A stretch of DNA of 44,461 bases from an uncultured Pseudomonadota bacterium. Lineage in GTDB: Bacteria > Pseudomonadota > Gammaproteobacteria > Methylococcales > Methylomonadaceae. The notes beneath the pieces are model-generated. The model had not been told where the DNA came from, did not search any database, and saw nothing but the letters and a program-made list of their open reading frames with translations. Positions 25,798-34,734 of this stretch are shown here, piece after piece; within the stretch, counting starts at the first letter, position 1, and every line of letters starts with the position of its first letter. The stretch lies in NCBI GenBank assembly GCA_903848935.1, contig CAINHO010000046.1:1-44461 (forward strand), in the 5' to 3' direction. The translations under genes were made by a program, and so were the position numbers.

Positions 25798-27648
25798 ATG
25801 TCTGAAGAAACAACTCCGTTATTGTCATTTCGTGACTTAGGAATTATTGAACCCTTACTTAAAGCTCTTAAAGATGTTGGTTACGAAACCCCGTCACCGA
25901 TTCAAGCTCAAACAATCCCATTCATTCTCGATGGCAAAGATGTTTTAGGTCAGGCGCAAACTGGCACAGGTAAAACGGCGGCATTCGCGTTACCCATTTT
26001 GTCGCGCATCGATTTGAAACAAAAAGATCCCCAAGTTTTAGTATTAGCTCCGACGCGCGAATTAGCGATTCAAGTCGCAGAAGCCTTTCAACGTTATGCG
26101 TCACATTTAAAAGATTTTCATGTGTTGCCCATTTACGGCGGACAAGATTACAGCACGCAATTACGTTCGTTGAAACGTGGCGCACATGTTGTTGTTGGCA
26201 CGCCAGGTCGTGTGATGGATCACATGCGAAAAAACACGTTGTCGTTGGCTAATTTGAAATTTTTAGTTCTCGACGAAGCTGACGAAATGTTACGCATGGG
26301 CTTTATCGATGACGTGGAATGGATTTTAGAGCAAACGCCTGACAACCGTCAGATTGCATTATTCTCTGCGACAATGCCAAGCGTCATTCGCAAAATTACT
26401 GAAAAATATCTCAACAAACCTGAACACGTTACGATTAAAGTCACCACCGCATCGGCTGAAAATATCCGTCAACGTTATTGGTTGGTCAGCGGCGTGCATA
26501 AACTCGATGCGTTGACACGCATTTTGGAAGCGGAAACGTTCGACGGTATGATTATTTTCGTGCGGACGAAAACCGCCACGATTGAACTCGCTGAAAAATT
26601 AGAAGCACGTGGATATTCTGCGGCAGCAATTAACGGCGATATGTCGCAAAACTTGCGTGAACGTGCGATTAACCATTTGAAAAATGGCAAACTCGACATT
26701 TTGATTGCGACAGACGTAGCGGCGCGTGGTTTGGACGTGGACAGAATCACTCACGTTTTAAACTACGATATTCCTTACGACACCGAATCGTATGTGCATC
26801 GTATCGGTCGTACCGGTCGTGCGGGTCGTACGGGTGACGCGATTTTGTTTATTGCACCGCGTGAACGTAAATTACTCGCCAATATCGAACGCGCCACTAA
26901 ACAAAAAATTGAAGAGATGGGTTTGCCGTCTACTGAAATTATCAACAACAAACGGATTGCCCGTTTCAAACAAAACATTACCGATACATTGGCGGCAGAA
27001 GAATTAAGTTTCTTTGCTCAATTGATTCAACAATACGAAACCGAACACGATGTAACGGCATTGGAAATCGGCGCGGCATTAGCGAAATTAGTACAAGGTG
27101 ATGATCCGTTGTTAATGGCTCCGCCTAAAAAAGTGTCGGAACGTGACCGCGAACGTGACGAACGTCCACGTCGTGACCGTGACGATTCAAGTCGTGGACG
27201 CGGTGACAGAAATGAACGTCCAAGACGTGAATCAAGTGACCGTCCTGAACGTCGTCCAAAACGTGACTTCGGTTCGTCAAACATCGAAATGGAAACTTTC
27301 CGTATCGAAGTCGGTAACGCACACGGTGTAAAAGCGGGCAATATCGTCGGTGCAATTGCCAATGAAACTGGCATCGAAGGCGCACACATTGCACGAATTC
27401 GCATCGAAGAAGATTACAGCACAGTTGAATTACCTGCTGGAATGCCGAAAGAATTGTTAAACGAGTTACGCAAAGTGCGAGTTGCGGGACAATTGTTGAA
27501 CATTTCTAGCGTATCAGGTGGCAGTAAACCTGAAGGCAAATCGGAAGGTCGTAAAACGTTGAAATTCGACGATAACAAACCGAAAGATAAAGACAAAAAA
27601 CGCATGGGTTCAACCTCGCGTCGCGGAAAAGAATTTAAAGACGCATAA
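25798..27648 (+). CDS. deaD: DEAD-box RNA helicase DeaD/CsdA
   Basis: A protein of 616 residues. The helicase core has AQTGTGKTAAF, PTRELAIQV, VLDEADEML, SAT and HRIGRTGRAGRTG. A C-terminal extension follows, and then an Arg/Asp-rich, low-complexity linker (about residues 443-495) that should be disordered and bind RNA. The DbpA-type RNA-binding domain comes next (ETFRIEVGNAHGVKAGNIVG). A second charged tail ends the protein. This layout is that of cold-shock helicase CsdA, which acts in ribosome assembly and mRNA decay. AGGTAA precedes the start. A strong terminator follows. Confidence 0.95.
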   Translation: MSEETTPLLSFRDLGIIEPLLKALKDVGYETPSPIQAQTIPFILDGKDVLGQAQTGTGKTAAFALPILSRIDLKQKDPQVLVLAPTRELAIQVAEAFQRYASHLKDFHVLPIYGGQDYSTQLRSLKRGAHVVVGTPGRVMDHMRKNTLSLANLKFLVLDEADEMLRMGFIDDVEWILEQTPDNRQIALFSATMPSVIRKITEKYLNKPEHVTIKVTTASAENIRQRYWLVSGVHKLDALTRILEAETFDGMIIFVRTKTATIELAEKLEARGYSAAAINGDMSQNLRERAINHLKNGKLDILIATDVAARGLDVDRITHVLNYDIPYDTESYVHRIGRTGRAGRTGDAILFIAPRERKLLANIERATKQKIEEMGLPSTEIINNKRIARFKQNITDTLAAEELSFFAQLIQQYETEHDVTALEIGAALAKLVQGDDPLLMAPPKKVSERDRERDERPRRDRDDSSRGRGDRNERPRRESSDRPERRPKRDFGSSNIEMETFRIEVGNAHGVKAGNIVGAIANETGIEGAHIARIRIEEDYSTVELPAGMPKELLNELRKVRVAGQLLNISSVSGGSKPEGKSEGRKTLKFDDNKPKDKDKKRMGSTSRRGKEFKDA

Positions 27649-27660
27649 AACGTCACACAT

Positions 27661-27697
27661 AAAAAAAGCCGATACGCAAAAACGTATCGGCTTTTTT
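27661..27697. terminator. bidirectional rho-independent terminator between deaD and rpmE
   Basis: Stem GCCGATACG (27668-27676), loop CAAAAA, stem CGTATCGGC (27683-27691), with an A-run before and a T-run after, so it works for both convergent genes. Confidence 0.95.
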
Positions 27698-27712
27698 ATT
27701 GATAATAATAAA

Positions 27713-27913
27713 TTATCTGGCGAATCTTTTGTTGAATTTATCAACACGACCAGCTGTGTCTACAACGCGTTGTTTCCCTGTATAGAAAGGGTGGCAAGAA
27801 GAGCAAACTTCGATGTTTAAGTCTTTAGCCAACGCAGAACCGGTCACAAAAGTATTACCGCAACCACAAGTGACGGTAATTTGTTTATAATTAGGATGAA
27901 TTTCTGGTTTCAT
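27713..27913 (-). CDS. rpmE: 50S ribosomal protein L31
   Basis: The start at 27913 ([16 protein letters not shown]) gives 66 residues; an in-frame extension of seven codons is not needed by the family. The zinc-binding cysteines are present (VTCGCGNTF and [13 protein letters not shown]), so this is the zinc-containing C+ form of L31. Convergent with deaD across the shared terminator and divergent from xthA. Confidence 0.95.
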   Translation of the reverse strand: MKPEIHPNYKQITVTCGCGNTFVTGSALAKDLNIEVCSSCHPFYTGKQRVVDTAGRVDKFNKRFAR

Positions 27914-28003
27914 GATTTTTCGCATTGCCCACAACGGGCGGTTGATATTAAAAATGCGTATTTTACGGACTTAACTCACAATTCGCAATGGATTCAAACT
28001 TTT

Positions 28004-28771
28004 ATGCGTATTATTACTGTCAATACAAACGGAATTCGCTCGGCTGAACGCAAAGGTTTTTTTGCGTGGTTGAGCGAACAAAATGCCGATGTGGTTTGCA
28101 TTCAAGAAACCAAAGCCCAACTGTCACAGCTAGCCGAAAATATTTTCTGCCCCGCGCCGTATCACTGTTTTTATCACGATGCCGAAAAAAAAGGTTACAG
28201 TGGCGTTGCGCTTTATTGTAAAACCAAACCCGACGAAGTTATTCATGGAATCGGCATCGAAGACATTGACCGCGAAGGGCGTTTTATCGAAGCACGATTC
28301 GGAAATTTAAGTGTGATTTCGCTGTATTTACCTTCGGGTTCGTCAGGTGAAGAACGGCAAACCTTTAAATTTAGTGTGTTAGAACGGTTCGCCGAGTATT
28401 TAAAAACTTGCGCTTCAAACGGACGTGACACCATAATCTGCGGCGATTGGAACATTGCTCATAAAGCGATTGATTTAAAAAATTGGCGCGGCAATCAAAA
28501 AAATTCGGGATTTTTACCCGAAGAACGCGCTTGGTTGGATACTGTTTTTGCGGACGAAAAATGGTTTGATGCGTTTCGCTTAGTTAACCAAGATGCTGAA
28601 CAATACACATGGTGGTCAAATCGCGGGCAATCGTGGGCAAAAAATGTCGGTTGGCGCATCGATTACCAAATTATTAGCGCGTCACTGCAACACAAAGTGA
28701 CAGCCGCCACCATTTACAAAGACGAGCGTTTTTCCGATCACGCACCACTCATTATTGATTACAACGATTAA
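28004..28771 (+). CDS. xthA: exodeoxyribonuclease III
   Basis: A protein of 255 residues from ATG 28004; the longer frame runs back into the rpmE promoter area and is rejected. AP endonuclease/exonuclease III family motifs: ITVNTNGIRSAERKGFF, VVCIQETKAQ with the metal-binding Glu, ICGDWNIAHK with the catalytic Asp/Asn, WRIDYQI, and the final FSDHAPLIIDY. Repairs abasic sites. The following gene starts 9 bp downstream. Confidence 0.93.
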   Translation: MRIITVNTNGIRSAERKGFFAWLSEQNADVVCIQETKAQLSQLAENIFCPAPYHCFYHDAEKKGYSGVALYCKTKPDEVIHGIGIEDIDREGRFIEARFGNLSVISLYLPSGSSGEERQTFKFSVLERFAEYLKTCASNGRDTIICGDWNIAHKAIDLKNWRGNQKNSGFLPEERAWLDTVFADEKWFDAFRLVNQDAEQYTWWSNRGQSWAKNVGWRIDYQIISASLQHKVTAATIYKDERFSDHAPLIIDYND

Positions 28772-28779
28772 AAGAATTC

Positions 28780-29583
28780 ATGTCGAACACTTCAGCTAAA
28801 AAGGCAACCACTATGCGTAACGTCACGTTATTTGAATCCGAAAATCACCGTTTCATTTTGCTCAATGAAAGTGAACCTGGCGAAGAGGACGGCATTCGTT
28901 CGAATCAATATCTCATTACGCATCGTGACGAAGGGGTTTTGCTTGATCCAGGTGGTTTTGGCGTGATGCCGCGCGTGTTAGCGGAAATGTTGCGTTATAT
29001 CGAACCGAATCAAATTAAGGGAATTTTTTTGTCGCACCAAGATCCTGACATTGTCGGCGGACTTTCAACATGGTTAGAACTGTGTCAGTCGCCTGTTTAT
29101 GTTTCTAGTATTTGGATTCGTTTTTTGCCGCATTACGGTTTGAAAGACATGGTGCGATTTGTCGGCGTGCCGAATGAAGGTATGGTTTGGAATGAAGGCG
29201 GCGAATTTAATTTAAAAATCGTTCCCGCACATTTTCTACATTCCGAAGGACAAATTAACGTCTACGATCCGATTTCAAAAATTTTATTCACCGGTGATAT
29301 TGGCGCGGCGATGATGTTGGACGACGAAGATTATATTTTTGTCGATGATTTTGAAGCGCATATTTCGCATATTGAAGATTTTCATCGCCGTTATATGTGT
29401 TCCAACAAAGCGATTTTATGCTGGCTCGAAACAATTAAGGAACTTGATATTGAAATTCTCGCGCCGCAACACGGCCCAATTTATCGTGGTAAAGCCGTAC
29501 AGGAATTTTTCGATTGGTTTAGAGAATTGCAATGCGGCGTAGATTTAATGCAGCCGTTTGGACATTTTCCGCAAAAAGGCTAA
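28780..29583 (+). CDS. ODP-type diiron metallo-beta-lactamase-fold protein
   Basis: A protein of 267 residues, or 256 from the ATG at 28813, which has AAGG upstream. The metal ligands expected of flavodiiron/ODP domains are present: HxDxD-like SHQDPDIVGG (His86, Asp88, Asp90), AHFLHSEG (His151, His154), TGDIG (Asp173) and APQHGPIYRG. There is no flavodoxin domain, so it is a stand-alone oxygen-binding diiron protein rather than an FprA reductase. Such ODP proteins serve as O2, NO or redox sensors or scavengers next to signalling proteins. The next gene, a GGDEF-EAL protein, starts 4 bp after its stop, which supports a sensor role. Confidence 0.8.
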   Translation: MSNTSAKKATTMRNVTLFESENHRFILLNESEPGEEDGIRSNQYLITHRDEGVLLDPGGFGVMPRVLAEMLRYIEPNQIKGIFLSHQDPDIVGGLSTWLELCQSPVYVSSIWIRFLPHYGLKDMVRFVGVPNEGMVWNEGGEFNLKIVPAHFLHSEGQINVYDPISKILFTGDIGAAMMLDDEDYIFVDDFEAHISHIEDFHRRYMCSNKAILCWLETIKELDIEILAPQHGPIYRGKAVQEFFDWFRELQCGVDLMQPFGHFPQKG

Positions 29584-29587
29584 CGCC

Positions 29588-31756
29588 ATGAATTACACCA
29601 ATCATTTAGAAGAATTACGTTTTAATTTCGTTAATCAGATTACTGAAATTTTAGAAAATCAAACCCGCACGCAACGTTATTCCGTCAATAACATTGATTT
29701 AACGCACAACGTTAGCGATGAAATTATTGGAAAATTACAAACAGGTTTGCACGCTGAAACGCTAGCCGACACAAAAGTCGCTATGAAAAGTGCGATGCAA
29801 AGTTGTGAGCGAATGAATAAAAGTTTGGGTTTGCTGTTTGAACAGTATAAAAAACAACAGGCATCGAATCGAACCCGTATTCAAGAAGTGATTGTGGAAT
29901 TCAATCACGCGCTGCACGCTTTGTCGTCGGTACTGATTGAAAAAGATTTACTTGAACGTCAAAGCAAAGTGCTTGAAAGTATTATTTTGTCGCACGAACA
30001 CGTTTCGCAATGGAAGGAATTTGTCCAAGAAATTCTGGTAGATTTTCACAGTATTTTTCCGTTTAACTTTTTTTATATTGCCTTTGCCGAAGAACACGGT
30101 TTATCGCTGTATTTGTATATGTTGGGGCAATACAGCCCTGAAACGATGAAAGAAGCGCGGCAAAAACTCAGTCTGCAAATGATTGAAAGTATTGGCTTGC
30201 CAAAAGATGCGGTGCTGGATATTGAAGAATTTGTTGTGCCGTGTGATAACGCCAACTTTGTGAATAGCCAACTCGACATTAAGATGATTAGCGTTCCGGT
30301 GGCAGATCAATCCACGAATTTGGCGGGATTGCTTGGGGTCGCGTATGCGTCGAATCATAAAATTTCAGCCCAAGAAGAAAGTGTGATTCGGGCGATTTTA
30401 TCTGTGATGGTCATGGTCGTCGGTTCGAGTAAAACCTTGTCGCGTACGTTGTTGGAACTCGAATACTACGCACTTCACGACCCATTAACCGGACTATATA
30501 ACCGCCGCCAGTTCAATGACATTTTGGAATACGAAGTCGAACGTTGTGAACGTCATAATCATGAATTCAGTGTGCTGATGATTGATTTGGATAATTTCAA
30601 AGACATCAATGATTCATTCGGGCATCCAACAGGTGATTCCGCATTGCAAACGATTGCCGATGTTTTACGCAAACATACTCGCAAAGGCGATTTGTGTGCG
30701 CGAATTGGTGGCGATGAATTTGCGATTATCTTGGTCGAAACGGGCGCAGAAAGTGGTCATATTGTTGCCGAAGCGATGTCGAAAACGTTGCGTGAAACAG
30801 CATTGGCTTCGACACAAGGTGATCGCTATCATTTAACAATGTCGATTGGATTAAGTTGTTATCCACAAGATGCAAAAACGGCGGATGAGTTAATGGCTGG
30901 CGTTGACGTGGCGATGTATCGTGCTAAAGCGTTAGGCAAAGATGGCGTGTGTTTAGTTCAATCTATCGAAGAGCGCGTCAACATTCGTGAAACCCGCCAT
31001 CAAGTTGAAGAGTTGCGTGACGCGCTGCAAGATAATCGAATTGTGCCTTATTACCAATCGATTGTGGATTGCAAAACGGGTGAAGTCATGGCATTTGAAA
31101 CGTTGGCGCGATTAAAAACGCTCGATGGCGAAACACGTTCGGCAGCAATGTTTATTGAAACGATTGAAAAATATGGATTATCGCGTGATTTAGATCGCGT
31201 GATGATTACCAATTCGTTGGAGGCAAAACGTGCATTGATTAAAGCCAATGCACCTGAAGCGAAGGCGAAAATTTTTATCAATTTATCCGTGCAAGAAATC
31301 CAAGGACGTGGAATTTTGGGATTTGCTGAAGAAATGTGTCAGCAAATGGAAGTGCCACCGGAACAAATTGTGTTTGAGCTTTTGGAGCGTGATGCGATTG
31401 GTGACATGACGAATATGCGAAAATTTTTGAATAATTTACGCGCTAAAGGTTTTTCGTTTGCGTTGGATGATTTTGGAAGTGGTTATAACTCGTTTCATTA
31501 TTTGCGGGATTTACATTTTGAATTTGTGAAAATTGACGGTGCATTTGTTCGCAACATTATGAGTTCCAAGTTGGATTACGCACTGGTGCATAATTTATCA
31601 CGGTTGTGCCAAGATATTGGGATGTTGACGATTGCGGAATTTGTGGAAAACGAAGAAATTTTGTTGGCGTTACAAGATATGGGCATCAATTATGTACAGG
31701 GTTATCACGTCAGTATGCCGATTTCTGAAATGCGAATGACGGAAAGAAAGCGATAA
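29588..31756 (+). CDS. GGDEF-EAL c-di-GMP turnover protein
   Basis: A protein of 722 residues from ATG 29588. Residues about 1-135 are helical and may bind a partner; about 140-290 looks like a GAF-type sensor. The GGDEF domain has DPLTGLYNRRQF and an intact ARIGGDEFAIIL (about residue 370). The EAL domain reads FETLARL in place of EALLR but keeps the ExLxR pattern, with INLSVQEIQ, ELLERDAIGD, DDFGSGYNSFHYL, KIDGAFVRN and EFVENEEIL, so both activities look possible. No transmembrane helix is seen. Translationally close to the ODP gene, which probably feeds it the signal. Confidence 0.9.
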   Translation: MNYTNHLEELRFNFVNQITEILENQTRTQRYSVNNIDLTHNVSDEIIGKLQTGLHAETLADTKVAMKSAMQSCERMNKSLGLLFEQYKKQQASNRTRIQEVIVEFNHALHALSSVLIEKDLLERQSKVLESIILSHEHVSQWKEFVQEILVDFHSIFPFNFFYIAFAEEHGLSLYLYMLGQYSPETMKEARQKLSLQMIESIGLPKDAVLDIEEFVVPCDNANFVNSQLDIKMISVPVADQSTNLAGLLGVAYASNHKISAQEESVIRAILSVMVMVVGSSKTLSRTLLELEYYALHDPLTGLYNRRQFNDILEYEVERCERHNHEFSVLMIDLDNFKDINDSFGHPTGDSALQTIADVLRKHTRKGDLCARIGGDEFAIILVETGAESGHIVAEAMSKTLRETALASTQGDRYHLTMSIGLSCYPQDAKTADELMAGVDVAMYRAKALGKDGVCLVQSIEERVNIRETRHQVEELRDALQDNRIVPYYQSIVDCKTGEVMAFETLARLKTLDGETRSAAMFIETIEKYGLSRDLDRVMITNSLEAKRALIKANAPEAKAKIFINLSVQEIQGRGILGFAEEMCQQMEVPPEQIVFELLERDAIGDMTNMRKFLNNLRAKGFSFALDDFGSGYNSFHYLRDLHFEFVKIDGAFVRNIMSSKLDYALVHNLSRLCQDIGMLTIAEFVENEEILLALQDMGINYVQGYHVSMPISEMRMTERKR

Positions 31757-31781
31757 AATCCATATCAGTTTTTACCGTAAA

Positions 31782-32037
31782 ACTGTGGGGATTTGCAAAA
31801 GGATGTTGTTTTGTTGTGAATCGTAGAAAATCGAAAACATCAAAAATATATTTTCAATAAAAACAGCAGGTTATTCGCACAAACTAAACGGATACACGAT
31901 AAAATTGGACAAACGCTGGAGTCGGGCTTGAAAAAAGGGTATTCTAATAAAATTGCAGGTAAGCGTATGAAAGCAAACTATTTTTTTATAACGCGCTGAT
32001 TTTCAAATTAGATTGCTTGTTGTTAAATTACGACAGC
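31782..32037 (+). repeat. about 256-bp intergenic element, copy 2, leader of hpnH
   Basis: This fills most of the 311-bp gap between the GGDEF-EAL gene and hpnH. It matches the reverse complement of 9997-10255 along its whole length, with scattered substitutions and small indels. The 3' end (GTTGTTAAATTAC) lies about 30 bp before hpnH. Outside the two boundaries the flanks show no similarity. A 10-codon ORF (MKANYFFITR) preceded by AGGTAA is present, but its reading frame is not conserved in copy 1. No other gene was seen in the gap. Confidence 0.8.
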
Positions 32038-32067
32038 AACATCATTTATCATTTTCGGAGAACATTT

Positions 32068-33168
32068 ATGGGCGTTCCTTTACGTCAGCAGTTGGCAGTA
32101 GGCAGTTATTTAATCAAACAAAAACTCAAAGGCGTGAAAAAATACCCGCTGGTTTTGATGTTAGAACCGCTATTTAAATGCAATTTGGAATGTGCAGGTT
32201 GTGGAAAAATCGATTATCCCGACGATATTTTAGACAAACGTTTAACGTTTGAAGAATGTATGCAAGCCGTGGACGAATGCGGTGCGCCGATGGTTTCAAT
32301 TCCGGGTGGCGAGCCATTGATTCACAAAGATATGCCGCGCATTGTCGAAGGTTTAATTGCTCGTAAAAAATTCGTTTATTTGTGTACGAATGCACTACTT
32401 TTGAAAAAACGCATTGATGATTACAAACCGTCGCCTTATTTAACATTTTCAATCCATTTGGACGGAATGCAGGCGCGTCACGATGCGTCGGTTTGCCAAG
32501 AAGGCGTTTTCGACCGCGCGGTGGAAGCCATTAAATTAGCGTTAGACAAAGGTTTTCGTGTCAATATCAACTGCACACTTTTTCAAGGTGAAACCGCTCC
32601 TGAAGTGGCTGAATTTTTGGATTATGCGACCGAATTAGGCGTGGAAGGTATTACGATTGCACCGGGTTTTAGCTACGAACACGCACCCAAACAAGACGTT
32701 TTCATCAAAGGCAACGATGTAAAAGAATTATTCCGAGGTATTTTCAAAATCGGCAAAAACCGCAAATGGAAAATTAACCATTCGTCGTTGTATTTGGACT
32801 TTTTAGCGGGCAATCAAGATTACAACTGCACACCTTGGGGCAATCCAACCCGCAATGTTTTCGGTTGGCAAAAACCGTGTTATTTGTTGGCTGACGAAGG
32901 TTATGCTGCAACTTTTCAAGAATTGCTCGACACCACGCCTTGGGATAATTACGGCAGCGTTAATAATCCAAAATGTGCGAGCTGTATGGCGCATTGTGGC
33001 TATGAAGCGACCGCTGTGGAAGATATGTTGAAACATCCCATCAAAGGCTTGATGACTGCGATTTTCGGTATTAAAACCGAAGGCTCAATGGTTGAAACTG
33101 CTGCACCTGTTTCAAATCCTGCTTCAACGTTGGCAGGCATTCCGATAAACGTCGAACACACAAAATAA
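32068..33168 (+). CDS. hpnH: adenosylhopane synthase HpnH (radical SAM)
   Basis: A protein of 366 residues starting at 32068 (CGGAGAACATTT just upstream). It joins a 5'-deoxyadenosyl radical to hopene, the first step of side-chain hopanoids. The Fe-S motif is CNLECAGC (Cys38, 42, 45). MGVPLRQQLAVGSYL at the start, SIPGGEPLIHKDMPRIVEG, and a C-terminal Cys-rich SPASM-like part (PKCASCMAHCGYEATAV) are all typical. Heads a three-gene operon with hpnM and mlaA. Its product is the substrate for HpnG in the other cluster. Confidence 0.96.
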   Translation: MGVPLRQQLAVGSYLIKQKLKGVKKYPLVLMLEPLFKCNLECAGCGKIDYPDDILDKRLTFEECMQAVDECGAPMVSIPGGEPLIHKDMPRIVEGLIARKKFVYLCTNALLLKKRIDDYKPSPYLTFSIHLDGMQARHDASVCQEGVFDRAVEAIKLALDKGFRVNINCTLFQGETAPEVAEFLDYATELGVEGITIAPGFSYEHAPKQDVFIKGNDVKELFRGIFKIGKNRKWKINHSSLYLDFLAGNQDYNCTPWGNPTRNVFGWQKPCYLLADEGYAATFQELLDTTPWDNYGSVNNPKCASCMAHCGYEATAVEDMLKHPIKGLMTAIFGIKTEGSMVETAAPVSNPASTLAGIPINVEHTK

Positions 33169-33185
33169 TTTTTGCGGAGAACGTG

Positions 33186-33797
33186 ATGCGATTAAAAAAA
33201 TTAGCTATCGTCGCTTTTTCAGTTGGTAGTTTGTTTGCTACGTCAGTTTTCGGGCAAGAAGAAAGCACGTCGGCACGGCAAATCATCGACAAATTTCAAA
33301 CTGATTTAATTTCAGTTATGAAAGACGGCAAAAAATTAGGTTACGCGGGACGTTATGACAAACTCGAACCGGCGGTGACAAACAGTCACGATTTGCCAAA
33401 AATTGCCCGAATCGTGGTTGGCAAAGAAGGCGAAAAACTCAACGATGAACAACAAAAAAAATTAACCGATGTGTTCACAAAGTTAAGCGTTGCTTCGTAC
33501 GCGCATAATTTCAAAGATTACAGCGGTGAAGAATTTGTGATTGATTCGGAAGAAGAAACGAAAAATGGCGGTGTGGTGATTCATTCCCATTTGACGATTC
33601 CCGACGACAAGCCCGTTAAGTTTGATTATATGTTGAAGGAAAAAGGCACGAGCTGGCGAATTATCAACATTATTGCGAATGGTGTCAGTGATTTAGCGTT
33701 GAAACGTTCGGAATATACGGCGATTTTGCAACGCGATGGTTTCGATACGCTGATTGCAAAAATTAACGAAAAAATTGATAACTACGCGAAACAGTGA
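33186..33797 (+). CDS. hpnM: hopanoid-associated MlaC/Ttg2D-like periplasmic protein HpnM
   Basis: A protein of 203 residues from ATG 33186 (GGAG upstream; a GTG three bases earlier is the alternative). A signal peptide ends near VFGQ. The rest is the ABC-transporter auxiliary fold of MlaC (ARQIIDKFQTDLISVMKDG, HNFKDYSGEEFVI, WRIINIIANGVSDLALKRSE). MlaC carries phospholipids between membranes; HpnM is its paralogue in hopanoid gene sets. Next to mlaA in the same operon, so the two probably work on the same outer-membrane lipid path. Confidence 0.88.
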   Translation: MRLKKLAIVAFSVGSLFATSVFGQEESTSARQIIDKFQTDLISVMKDGKKLGYAGRYDKLEPAVTNSHDLPKIARIVVGKEGEKLNDEQQKKLTDVFTKLSVASYAHNFKDYSGEEFVIDSEEETKNGGVVIHSHLTIPDDKPVKFDYMLKEKGTSWRIINIIANGVSDLALKRSEYTAILQRDGFDTLIAKINEKIDNYAKQ

Positions 33798-33807
33798 GGC
33801 GCGAAAA

Positions 33808-34665
33808 ATGACCAAAAAAACTTTGGCAATGTTGATTTGTGGCGTTTTATTTGCCGCTAATGTGTCAGCACAAACAAACGATCCATACGAAAGTTTTAAT
33901 CGCACGATGTATGATTTCAACGATAGTGTTGATACTTACGTCGCTTCGCCATTGTCGAATGGTTATAAATTTATCACGCCGCAATTTGTACAAACGGGTG
34001 TGTTCAATTTTTTCGCTAATCTGAAAGGTGTGAACATTGTTTTAAATGATTTGTTGCAAGCGAAATTTTCACAAAGCGCGGCAGATTTAGGACGTTTTAC
34101 CTTGAATTCCACAGCGGGTTTAGGTGGATTTATTGATGTTGCTAAACAGGTTGGCTTAGAACAAAACGACGAAGATTTTGATCAAACGCTTGCGGTTTGG
34201 GGTGTGCCTCAAGGTTCGTATTTAGTGTTGCCATTTGCAGGGCCGAGTACCGTTCGTAGTACGCCCGCGTCGGCATTCGATACGGCTGCAAATCCAGCCA
34301 GTTACGCCAGTATTCTCGCTTATTACGTCAGTGCGCCGATTCAGTTTGCATCCGCAGTAAATGCGCGTGCAAATGCAGAAGGCGCATTGAAATTTATCAA
34401 TGAGGCGGCATTGGACAAATACGTTTTCACTCGCGAATCGTTTTTGCAATGGCGTAAAAATTTAGAAAATGACGGCAAAATCAGTGCATCAATTGACGAC
34501 GATTTGATGGTGGACGAAAAAAGTACCAATTTAAAATGGCGCGACGATTACAAACAGTTTGAAATTGCTGCAAAATCGTTCGGCAGTGTGGCGCAAAAGT
34601 TTGACCTCGCCGCTCAAAAATTCGAGTTGGCTGGTCAGAAAATCGAACAATTAAAGCATCGTTAA
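33808..34665 (+). CDS. mlaA: MlaA/VacJ family outer-membrane lipid protein
   Basis: A protein of 285 residues from ATG 33808. After the signal peptide comes the VacJ/MlaA core (DPYESFNRTMYDFNDSVD, RFTLNSTAGLGGFIDVA, DFDQTLAVWGVPQGSYLVLP, GPSTVRSTP). MlaA removes phospholipids from the outer leaflet. Odd point: E. coli MlaA is a lipoprotein, but here the leader (LICGVLFAANVSAQ) has no usable lipobox and looks like a signal peptidase I substrate. The C-terminal 70 residues form a charged helical tail with repeated AQKFELA-type units, possibly a coiled coil. A strong terminator follows. Confidence 0.9.
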   Translation: MTKKTLAMLICGVLFAANVSAQTNDPYESFNRTMYDFNDSVDTYVASPLSNGYKFITPQFVQTGVFNFFANLKGVNIVLNDLLQAKFSQSAADLGRFTLNSTAGLGGFIDVAKQVGLEQNDEDFDQTLAVWGVPQGSYLVLPFAGPSTVRSTPASAFDTAANPASYASILAYYVSAPIQFASAVNARANAEGALKFINEAALDKYVFTRESFLQWRKNLENDGKISASIDDDLMVDEKSTNLKWRDDYKQFEIAAKSFGSVAQKFDLAAQKFELAGQKIEQLKHR

Positions 34666-34682
34666 TCTGCGTCGTAAAAAGC

Positions 34683-34722
34683 AAAAAACCGCTAGCGTGT
34701 TCGTTCACGCTAGCGGTTTTTT
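34683..34722. terminator. rho-independent terminator after the hpnH-hpnM-mlaA operon
   Basis: Perfect stem CCGCTAGCGTG/CACGCTAGCGG with loop TTCGTT, A-run before and T-run after. It also lies downstream of the convergent hypothetical gene, so it can serve both. Confidence 0.95.
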
Positions 34723-34734
34723 TGCGTTAGAAAA

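Noticed and set aside
27881-28003. N-terminal extension of XthA
   Set aside because: It overlaps the rpmE start and promoter region and is absent from the family.
31766-31785. Hairpin CAGTTTT/AAAACTG as terminator of the GGDEF-EAL gene
   Set aside because: Weak AT stem with no T-run after it.
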